A DNA stretch of 64,000 bases from Micromonospora saelicesensis (GTDB taxonomy: Bacteria > Actinomycetota > Actinomycetes > Mycobacteriales > Micromonosporaceae). Position numbers and translations under genes: made by a program. The DNA is taken from contig NZ_FMCR01000005.1 in assembly GCF_900091575.1 (NCBI RefSeq), positions 248,001-312,000 of the forward strand, given 5' to 3'. Positions 43,480-50,313 of this stretch are shown here, in pieces. The number at the start of each line of letters is the position of its first letter. The first letter of the stretch is position 1. Below the pieces are notes generated by a model. The model made no database searches. It had not been told where the DNA came from and worked only from the letters and a program-made list of their open reading frames with translations.

Positions 43480-43768
43480 CTACTTCTTGGCGATCGTGAT
43501 CGTCGCCGCGCGGTAGTTGCCGCGCTTGTCGCTCTTCGTCGGGTCGTAGTTCTTCTCGATGTTGCCGGCGCTGTCGACGGAGAACCAACGGAACGTGGTG
43601 GTTTCAGTCACGTGGAACACCTGCCCCGGCTCCCGGAACTCGGTCGGGGCGACTCTAGGGTGGCCCGGCTGCCGTCCGTCGTGCCCGCCGCGGGTGTGCA
43701 GAGGGAAGTCGCCCAGCCACTCCGAGTCGTTGTAGATGGTGCCGGTGATCAATGCCTTGACGAATGCC
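43480..43768 (-). pseudogene. C-terminal remnant of a secreted enzyme with chitobiase-like tail
   Basis: The minus strand reads AFVKALITGTIYNDSEWL, then TTTFRWFSVDSAGNIEKNYD and ATITIAKK before the stop. The FRWFSVDSAGNIE pattern is the C-terminal beta-sandwich seen on many actinobacterial extracellular hydrolases. The catalytic domain upstream is gone; the frame breaks at about 43768 among IS scars. Confidence 0.55.
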
Positions 43769-43998
43769 CGTGAGAACGCACGTCAGCAAGCTGCAATGTT
43801 TGGTTGGACGTTGGCGGCCGAGCATGTTGGCGGGTTTGGCGAGGTCTCGCGGCGGGGCACCCTGGATTCGCGGTGCTGCCCGTTCGGGCCCCGTCAGGAT
43901 CACACCCCCAGGAGACGAGACGGGCTGGCTACAGCGTTGTTCATGAGCGCATCGACATCGGTCATCCAGAGGATCTTAAGTAGTTTCAAGATCAGATG
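43769..43998. other. scar region without a supported gene
   Basis: About 230 bases between the enzyme tail and an IS30 scrap. Nothing is identifiable. Confidence 0.3.
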
Positions 43999-44129
43999 CT
44001 CTCATGGCCGCTGAGACCGATCCCGACGATCCGGCAAGCCTCGAAGGTTCCCACGCCTGCCTGCAGCAGCCGCCAGTACTCCGTCTCGACATCGAGCCGG
44101 CGTTTGCGTCCTCGTCGTCCCATCAACAC
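43999..44129 (-). pseudogene. N-terminal scrap of an IS30-family transposase
   Basis: The minus strand reads MGRRGRKRRLDVETEYWRLL then QAGVGTFEACRIVGIG, the conserved HTH start of IS30-type transposases, and then loses homology. No catalytic domain. Confidence 0.7.
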
Positions 44130-44168
44130 GCCTCACATGATCAGCTGTGTTGCGACAAGTACTGCAAC

Positions 44169-44208
44169 CCGCCGGAACGGAGGGGTCAACTTTCAGCCGG
44201 CGTTGACA
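44169..44208 (-). mobile_element. terminal relic of an IS21-family element
   Basis: Read from 44208 leftward: TGTCAACGCCGGCTGAAAGT then TGACCCCTCCGTTCCGGC. This matches the left terminus of the complete IS21 at 14460. Only about 40 bases are left. Confidence 0.7.
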
Positions 44209-44330
44209 GGCGTCCTGTGAGATTCCGAAGTAACCAGGGCTCGCTGCTTGCAGCATTTCTCGTGTGCCGGGGTCGCGGGTCGCTGATGGTCACAGTGACA
44301 GGCTTGGTGTGCATCGATAATGGCCTGGTG

Positions 44331-44723
44331 CTACACCGATCCGAGGCTGATCTCGAGTCCGACAGCCCGCCCGCCGTGCTTGCGGAGGCGACCGGCCAGC
44401 GTCACGAGCGTGAACCAACGGAATTTGTTCCCGTACTTTGCGGTCATCGCGCGCTTGGCGATGCGCAACTCTGACGCGGGGAGTACCCGCGCCTGGCCCG
44501 GTCGCCACCGGTCATGAGGTTCACCGGCAAAGTTGGACGGCGCCACCTCGACTTTCGGGTTCCGCCGGATCCGCTTCACTTTCCAGGAGCGGCCGGGTGT
44601 ATACGCGTACAGGTTCCCTCCGGCTGACGCCAGCCAGACCGGCGTCGACACCGATGACCCATCCTGACGGAACGTCCGCAATGCAAAATACTCATGCCCA
44701 TCAGCATTGACTTGACTTGTCAT
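44331..44723 (-). CDS. PPOX-class F420/FMN-dependent oxidoreductase family protein
   Basis: A 130-residue split-barrel protein: YFALRTFRQDGSSVSTPVWL, GGNLYAYTPGRSWKVKRIRR, PKVEVAPSNFAGEP and the tail MTAKYGNKFRWFTLVTLAGR. This is the Rv2061-type (TIGR03666-like) pattern of F420-binding PPOX proteins. ATG 44723 was chosen. A TTG at 44759 would add LPLADLGKTGL, which also resembles family starts, so the true start is uncertain. It would reduce small organic substrates with F420H2; the substrate is unknown. Confidence 0.78.
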   Translation of the reverse strand: MTSQVNADGHEYFALRTFRQDGSSVSTPVWLASAGGNLYAYTPGRSWKVKRIRRNPKVEVAPSNFAGEPHDRWRPGQARVLPASELRIAKRAMTAKYGNKFRWFTLVTLAGRLRKHGGRAVGLEISLGSV

Positions 44724-44793
44724 GAGTCCAGTCTTGCCGAGATCGGCTAGGGGCAGCAAGCAATCATGCGCGGCGCATCAACGCCACGGACTC

Positions 44794-45033
44794 TCATGCC
44801 GCTGACAAGGCGCGGCGATCGTGAGCGTTCTGCGCCCGATCGACCGATGCGGCTGCGGGAACCAGCGCTGGCGCCAACCAAGCACTGGCCGGCAGCTCAC
44901 GGCCGGTCGGCGGTTGGCGGTCGGCGGCTCGGGGCGAGCCCCGGTCTTGGGGGACCAGGTTGGGACCTGCGGGGTGACGCGGTCGAGCGGTGAGGTGTGA
45001 CCTCCCAGTGAATGCCGAAGTGGCCAGGGCTCT
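44794..45033 (+). repeat. dispersed repeat, modules M-B (copy 1)
   Basis: Module M: GACAAGGCGCGGCGATCGTG, GATCGACCGATGCGGCTGCG, CAGCGCTGGCGCCAACCAAG and GGCAGCTCACGGCCGGTCGG. It is followed by GAGGTGTGACCTCCCAGTGA, module B. A second copy of M is at 49624. Confidence 0.7.
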
Positions 45034-45082
45034 CTCCGTAGGGATCGCCGGGTCGTGAAGCGAATTTAAGGGTGTCGCGGCT

Positions 45083-46402
45083 TCAGTTCCCGTTGAGACG
45101 CGCGACTGCGGCCTGACGCACGGATGCCTCCTCAATAGGGTCGTCGCGTAGCGTGAGCAGCCAGCGTTGCGTCTGGTCCGTGAGCGGCGCGTGCTGAGCG
45201 GCCAACAGCCGGACGTCCGGCTCACAGTCGAGGAGACAAGACGGCAGCACGCCAGATGTTTTGTCCGGATCAAGGAGCAGCAGGCTACGCAGATAGCTGC
45301 CTCGCTCGTAACTGTGTGGCGATGCAATGGTCAATCGGCGCAGCCGCCGGATCAGGGTTGCCCGCAGGTCGGCCTGGGAGGCTGATGGGGAACCGGTGAG
45401 GATCCGGGCCAGGCCTTCGGTGAGTCGGTCGTGGCCGCACCACTCGTCGGTGAGCCGGTCGAGTGCGGCAAGGATCGACGGGATGTCCTGCTCCTCGCCG
45501 TGCTCGGCGAGGAGGTGTGCGGCGGCGTCAAACAGCGGGTGCTCGGTGTCGGCAGCCCAGCTTCGTGCAGCTGGGAGGACCTGCGGGCCGAGGACGCGGA
45601 GCGCACCGAACAGTCCGGCTTGCCGTTCGGCGGCCAACTGCTCGACCACGTCGAGCAATTCCGGTACGGGCCGTGCTCTGCGACGGATCTGGTGCAGTGC
45701 GGTCACCTTCACGGCACGACCGGTGTCCGGTGCCTGCAGGAGCGCGATCAGTTCGGCGTCACTGGTGGTCGAGAGGTCGACCCGGCGACCTTGAGCATCC
45801 TTTCGGCTGCGCTGCGCGGCGTTAAGCACGCTGTCGATCCTCGGATCTCGACCCCGCCAGCGCAGCCATGGCTCAGAGGTCGGCAATATCTCGGCCACGT
45901 CTCCGGGCCTGATACGCGTGGCTGCGGTCTCCCACAGGTCGTCCCACCACTCCGCTGGCCAGCTGGAGGCCAGCGTTGTCAGTGCATCGATCCAGCGGAT
46001 GCCGTCGCGGACGTATCCGCGCAGCGTCTCGTGTGCCTGCGTGTTCCCTTTGCGGGCGAGCGCCTCCAGAACGCCGACCGCAAGGTTGAACTGGTTGTCG
46101 TCATCGGTCGGGTCCGTTTGGGGCCAGGGGCGGTACGGGCCGCAGGCGCGAAGCTGCGCGACCAGTGGGGCTGTGTCGAGGCGCAGGTCGTGCAGCAGCC
46201 GAGCCAGGTAGGTGTAGCGGTCGTCGACCTGCCAGTCCCACCGGGTGTCGCGAGTGGTGCAGGTGTAAACCACGTGCCCGTGATCCGGCTGACCCAGCAG
46301 CCAGGCCACTGCGGAACCCTGGCCGCGCTGCAGCGCGCCCAGCCCGGTGCGGTACGGCGCGTAGTGCCACTCGTGCGAGCAGCCGTCGTTTTCACAGCCC
46401 AT
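45083..46402 (-). CDS. HEAT-repeat-like hypothetical protein
   Basis: A 439-residue soluble protein. The N-terminus CENDGCSHEWHYAPYRTGLG has a possible Cys/His metal site. The rest is short helical pairs with Leu/Ala/Arg spacing (EQLAAERQAGLFGALRVLG, DIPSILAALDRLTDEWCG, LLDPDKTSGVLPSCLLDC), as in HEAT/armadillo proteins that scaffold other molecules. ATG 46402 follows a GTG at 46405; either could be used. No obvious partner gene: the Mrr-like nuclease lies just upstream on the same strand, separated by about 200 bases. Confidence 0.65.
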   Translation of the reverse strand: MGCENDGCSHEWHYAPYRTGLGALQRGQGSAVAWLLGQPDHGHVVYTCTTRDTRWDWQVDDRYTYLARLLHDLRLDTAPLVAQLRACGPYRPWPQTDPTDDDNQFNLAVGVLEALARKGNTQAHETLRGYVRDGIRWIDALTTLASSWPAEWWDDLWETAATRIRPGDVAEILPTSEPWLRWRGRDPRIDSVLNAAQRSRKDAQGRRVDLSTTSDAELIALLQAPDTGRAVKVTALHQIRRRARPVPELLDVVEQLAAERQAGLFGALRVLGPQVLPAARSWAADTEHPLFDAAAHLLAEHGEEQDIPSILAALDRLTDEWCGHDRLTEGLARILTGSPSASQADLRATLIRRLRRLTIASPHSYERGSYLRSLLLLDPDKTSGVLPSCLLDCEPDVRLLAAQHAPLTDQTQRWLLTLRDDPIEEASVRQAAVARLNGN

Positions 46403-46614
46403 CACGAGACAGAATGAACCCGCGGCTTCCCCCGCTCCACCGAATTTGTTGCGATAAGCGGGGTGCGCAGCACAGCTCCCACCGTAGGGACCACCTCAGC
46501 GCTGCGCACCCGAGCCGGCGAGAGATGCCTTCAGCCCTCATAAAGATCATCGCGACTTCAGCGCTGGTCCAGAGACCCGACATCGCCGGCGATCCGGTCC
46601 GGACGAGCCGCTGA

Positions 46615-47967
46615 TCAGTTGTAGAACGAGTCTAGGGTGTCGGGTTCATGGCGCAGGTGCTCGCCATCCGGGTACGGCACTCCCATCTCTCGGAACCAGA
46701 CGTGGGCCAGCAGCTCGGTGTGGTGGTAATACACGGCTGCGGACCGAAGCGACTCGAATGAGCCGGGGGCCTCGAGCAGGTTGTTCACCGCTTGAAGCAG
46801 GTACCGCCTCGCCCGATCGGGATGTCCCGGGTACCGGCCGGTGTGGCGTGGCGAGGAGGAATCGATGGCGTTGATCGCGGCGGTGATCCGGTCGCCGACA
46901 GTTTGGCAGTACTGGTGCACGATTTGCCGCGCGGTGACTGCCCGGACCGCGTCCGGGTCGTGTACTCCCGTCTCGGCGAGGTCGGCCGCTGCGTCACCGA
47001 CCGGTGACACCGTCCCGTCCCGGCCGATCGTGAACAGGTACGCGCCGATCTCCGCGGCTGTTTCGCGTGCTGCGGTCGTGTACCCGGATGTCGAGTAGAA
47101 CAGGTGATGTGGTGAGTGCGGCCGGGTACCGCGAAGCTGCTGCACCTGCGGGGCACCTACCGGCTGCGCCTGCATCTTTACCTGGGCGACACCGGCCCCG
47201 GCGACAACGTCTAGGCCACCATCGCGGCTGCCACCGGTCAGCTCCGCATCGGCGAAGCCGAGCGCCCGCATGTGAGCGGCGGCCACCTCCTCACTGGTGC
47301 GCCAGTCCGACGGCAGGAAGCGCTGAGCCGCCGCAGCCCCGCGTGCGGACTCGGCAGCGCCCAGGTCGGGAAGGGCCGGCACCTCGGCCTGCTCGGGAAG
47401 CAACTTGATCTCCTCGGCTGCGCCTTGCTCGATGAGCTTTTCCAGCCGGTCGAGATGGTCGTCGTCCGAGAAGACCTTGAAAGCGAGTTTCCGGCCGTCG
47501 TCAGCGGTGACGCCCAGGGTCCAGCCGACGTTCGGCCAAGTCGTAGCCCTGCTGGTGCCCGCGATCGAGCCCGGAAACGCCGGCCCGGTGCAGACCACGA
47601 CGGCGCTTGTGGCGCGTTCGACGAGAATCCACCGACGCATCGTCCGGGCAGCGACGAACGGCGCAGTACCGTCGCGGGTCAGCTCCGCGAAAAGGTTGGC
47701 CCCGTACCGAACCGCAGCCTCGGCGATGAACTCAACATGGTCGTCTGGGTCGACCGCGGCTAGCAGCCGTGCACCGGCGTCCGGGTGTAATGGCTGGGAA
47801 CCGCGCGCTCGCAGGTAAGTCCGGTACGCCCATGCTGCGCGGGCATCCTCTCTCAGCGGATCAGGACCGCCGCCATTGGCCATGGAGGTCGGAGCGGATG
47901 TCTCGGGAAGACGTTCCGGCACGGGAACCTCCAGATCAACGCGAGGGGCAGCCAGTGGATCATGCAT
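46615..47967 (-). CDS. Mrr-like restriction endonuclease domain protein
   Basis: A 450-residue protein with a PD-(D/E)xK nuclease in the middle: HMRALGFADAELTGGSRDGG then LDVVAGAGVAQVKMQAQPVG. It gives the Asp (GGLDVV) and Gln-Val-Lys (QVK) of the Mrr subgroup. HHLFYSTSGYTTAARETAAE is the family's closing motif. The N-terminal 200 residues and C-terminal 120 residues are uncharacterised. Mrr enzymes cut modified DNA or act in anti-phage defence. No methyltransferase is nearby, in line with a modification-dependent enzyme. The start ATG 47967 lacks a strong ribosome binding site. Confidence 0.78.
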   Translation of the reverse strand: MHDPLAAPRVDLEVPVPERLPETSAPTSMANGGGPDPLREDARAAWAYRTYLRARGSQPLHPDAGARLLAAVDPDDHVEFIAEAAVRYGANLFAELTRDGTAPFVAARTMRRWILVERATSAVVVCTGPAFPGSIAGTSRATTWPNVGWTLGVTADDGRKLAFKVFSDDDHLDRLEKLIEQGAAEEIKLLPEQAEVPALPDLGAAESARGAAAAQRFLPSDWRTSEEVAAAHMRALGFADAELTGGSRDGGLDVVAGAGVAQVKMQAQPVGAPQVQQLRGTRPHSPHHLFYSTSGYTTAARETAAEIGAYLFTIGRDGTVSPVGDAAADLAETGVHDPDAVRAVTARQIVHQYCQTVGDRITAAINAIDSSSPRHTGRYPGHPDRARRYLLQAVNNLLEAPGSFESLRSAAVYYHHTELLAHVWFREMGVPYPDGEHLRHEPDTLDSFYN

Positions 47968-48055
47968 GATTCAAGATCTGCCGTCGACCGTCAGTACCTC
48001 GACCGCCTGTGATGTCCACCACCCTCGCCGAGCGGGCCTCACCCTCCTCTTGACC

Positions 48056-48275
48056 TGGGGACTCGACAGCCGGCTGGCCCGGCCTTGCGACTGGGAGCAG
48101 ATTGGGTGCAGTTTGGCGAAGTGGTCTCTCTGCCGAAATGCTCATCGACGCCGGAACAGGGGCGAGGGCTTCGACCTGTGGTGATCGGGTGAAGCGGTGC
48201 GGTGTGACCTCTAAGTAGAGGTCGAAGTGGTCAGGCGTGTTGTTCCGGGATGGCTGGCGTCGGTGTCTCGCGCCC
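48056..48275 (+). repeat. dispersed repeat, modules A-B (copy 3)
   Basis: GGCTGGCCCGGCCTTGCGAC, TGGGAGCAGATTGGGTGCAG, then GAAGCGGTGCGGTGTGACCT and GAGGTCGAAGTGGTCAGGCG. Its right part overlaps the 3' end of the AEC transporter gene on the other strand. Confidence 0.7.
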
Positions 48276-49296
48276 GCCGCATCATCAGCCGATGATCGTG
48301 GCTGCAGACCCGGCCGCGAGCGCCATGGTCGGCGTGACTCACCATGATTGCTGGACGAATCAGCTGACGGACGTACCCGAGCAGTGCCGCCGCCGCGGCC
48401 AGGGTGGCCAGCGACAGCGTCGTGGTCACCACCACCGCCCGGTTGGCCACCGACTCGCCGACGCCGTACTCCTGGGCGAAGATGAACGTGTTCTGCGCTG
48501 TCGGCAGGCCTGCGCACACCACCACGGCGAGCAACTGCGGTGCGGATAGGTGCAAGGCCAGCCCGGCCGCGTATGCGATGACCGGCTGTGCGACGAGCTT
48601 CAGTGCGGTGATCACGGTCAGCTCGGCCAGCGCGGCCGGCTCGGTCCGCGACGGCGCCGTGCGGTGCATCGACGCGCCCAGCGCGACCAGGGCGGCCGGA
48701 ACCGCGGCGCCCGACAGCAGGGTGAGCGACGTGTCGACTGTCGACGGCAGATGCAGGCCGGCAGCCGAGCACGCGACACCGAGCAGCGACGCCAGGATCA
48801 CAGGGTTGCGTATCGGCAGGGAGGCGATGCGGCGGACCCGTACCCGCCCGGCCGGGTCGCTGTGCCGGTCCAGGGCGACCAGGATCACGGGCGTCACTAC
48901 CAGCACCTGCAGCAGCACCACCTCCGCCAGGAACGACACGTTGCCGAGAACCTGCGTTGCGACGGGGATGCCGAGGTTCGCCGAGTTCACGTAACCGGCG
49001 GTCATGCCCCAGATCGGCCGTTCACCGGGCTCGCGACCGAACAGCCGGCTCGCGCCGACCCACCCGAACCCGACGGCCGCGGCCGTGCTCACCCCAAAGG
49101 CGAGCAGTGAGCGGCCGGCGAACCCGGAAAGCGGCATCCCGGCCAGGGCTAGGAACAGGGCGGACGGCATCGCAAGATGGAACACGAATCGGCCGAGGAC
49201 CGACGCCACCGCCGCGCCCAGCAGGCCCCAACGACAGGCCGCGTAGCCGACTGCGGTAAGGATCCAGATCGGTGCGAACGCCGGCACCAAGCTCAT
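48211..49296 (-). CDS. AEC (auxin efflux carrier) family transporter
   Basis: A 361-residue protein with about ten transmembrane helices in two inverted five-helix halves. Motifs include APIWILTAVGYAACRWGLLG, the family NSANLGIPVATQVLG at the unwound fifth helix, and ALVALGASMHR and GLPTAQNTFIFAQEYG in the second half. AEC carriers export or take up small carboxylates by a rocking-bundle mechanism; the substrate is unknown. ATG 49296 overlaps the stop of a truncated upstream frame. The last ~35 residues (from HADHGARGR) are encoded by a repeat copy and are not part of the family fold, so the natural C-terminus was probably replaced. Confidence 0.85.
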   Translation of the reverse strand: MSLVPAFAPIWILTAVGYAACRWGLLGAAVASVLGRFVFHLAMPSALFLALAGMPLSGFAGRSLLAFGVSTAAAVGFGWVGASRLFGREPGERPIWGMTAGYVNSANLGIPVATQVLGNVSFLAEVVLLQVLVVTPVILVALDRHSDPAGRVRVRRIASLPIRNPVILASLLGVACSAAGLHLPSTVDTSLTLLSGAAVPAALVALGASMHRTAPSRTEPAALAELTVITALKLVAQPVIAYAAGLALHLSAPQLLAVVVCAGLPTAQNTFIFAQEYGVGESVANRAVVVTTTLSLATLAAAAALLGYVRQLIRPAIMVSHADHGARGRVCSHDHRLMMRRARDTDASHPGTTRLTTSTST

Positions 49297-49440
49297 ACGG
49301 GCGTCACCGGCGGGCGGGCTTCGCGCCGGCTCAGGGACTGGCGGATGTCCGGGGCGGACGAGCCGAGAAACCCGGCGACAAACCACACCTGGGCGAGGAC
49401 GTCATCGACCTGCGCAGGGCGAGCCTGGTTCCGTAACACT
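49293..49440 (-). pseudogene. 3' remnant of the gene formerly upstream of the AEC transporter
   Basis: The minus strand reads GGVLRNQARPAQVDDVLAQV, then WFVAGFLGSSAPDIRQSLSR, and stops in an ATGA overlap with the AEC start. Such coupling shows it was a true operon partner. Its 5' part is missing; the family is not recognised. Confidence 0.45.
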
Positions 49441-49623
49441 CCACCGCGCTTGCGCGGGTCTCCAGATACACCGACGCGTCCAAGCTGCGTACCAAGCCGC
49501 CGGGCAGCCGGAGACGCCCACGTGTACGTCGATCTGGAAGCCACGCGTCCAGCCTCGCATCCCGTCCGGACCGAGCAAACATCCCGCTCATCCGCAACGT
49601 CACGGGGTCATCCCCAACGTGCA

Positions 49624-49800
49624 CATCTGCCGCTGACGAGGCGCGGCGATCGTGAGCGTGTTCCCCGATCGACCGATGCGGCTGCGGGAGCCAGCGCTGG
49701 CGCCAACCAAAGCATTGGACCGGCAGCTCACGATCGGTCGGCGGATGGTGCGAGCCCGACCTAGGGGGAGCAGGTTGGGAGCAGCGGGGTGCCCTGAACG
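49624..49800 (+). repeat. dispersed repeat, module M (copy 2)
   Basis: GCTGACGAGGCGCGGCGATC, GATCGACCGATGCGGCTGCG, CAGCGCTGGCGCCAACCAAA and GGCAGCTCACGATCGGTCGG, then GGAGCAGGTTGGGAGCAGCG. It is a direct repeat of 44794-44980. Confidence 0.7.
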
Positions 49801-50114
49801 GCCAGCGCCAGCCGCCACCCGCCGGGCACTTCTTTCTCCCGTGCTCACCCGTCGGGAGTGCGGCGCCACCCGGCCACTCCGGGTCGCGCACTGTAGTCGA
49901 CGCCGGCGCCGAAGAAGTTCCGGCCAACCGATGAACGCCGCAGGCTGATCGTCCCGCAGGCGCCTCAGCCGGAGGCCGGTGCGTCGACGGTGGTGCCGTC
50001 GGGTTTTTCATCCTACCTTTGCTGCGGCCTTTGCCAGAATTGGTAGTATTTAAGGCTTCGGCACGAGATGGATGAGCCGAAATCCTTGACTCAGCACCCG
50101 TGTTGCCGGTTAAT
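49801..50114. other. intergenic, decayed
   Basis: No gene is supported. 50020-50060 is unusually AT-rich (TTGGTAGTATTTAAGG) and may hold the promoter for the GH95 gene. Confidence 0.4.
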
Positions 50115-50186
50115 CACATCTATGTGTCGGCCGTGTTTACCCTCCCCGGTGGTCAACGACGTCAGCGGATGACGTACATCAATGTG
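50115..50186 (+). promoter_or_regulatory. pair of related 12-bp palindromes upstream of the GH95 gene
   Basis: CACATCTATGTG at 50115-50126 is a perfect palindrome. TACATCAATGTG at 50175-50186 is the same with two changes. They are spaced exactly 60 bases apart, on the leader side of the gene starting at 50314. Such pairs are typical operator sites of sugar-responsive repressors. Confidence 0.45.
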
Positions 50187-50313
50187 ACCCATGTTCTTGC
50201 CGAATCGCTTCGAGAGTGCGGAACCGTTGTTCGTAGCCCAGACCCGACGGGTTGCGGGTGCCGGAACGGTATGACGCACAACCCTTCAGCCTCGGTGTCG
50301 AGAGGAACTTCTG

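Noticed and set aside
49331..50011. 226-codon minus-strand ORF
   Set aside because: It runs through repeat module M and changes composition several times; not a gene.
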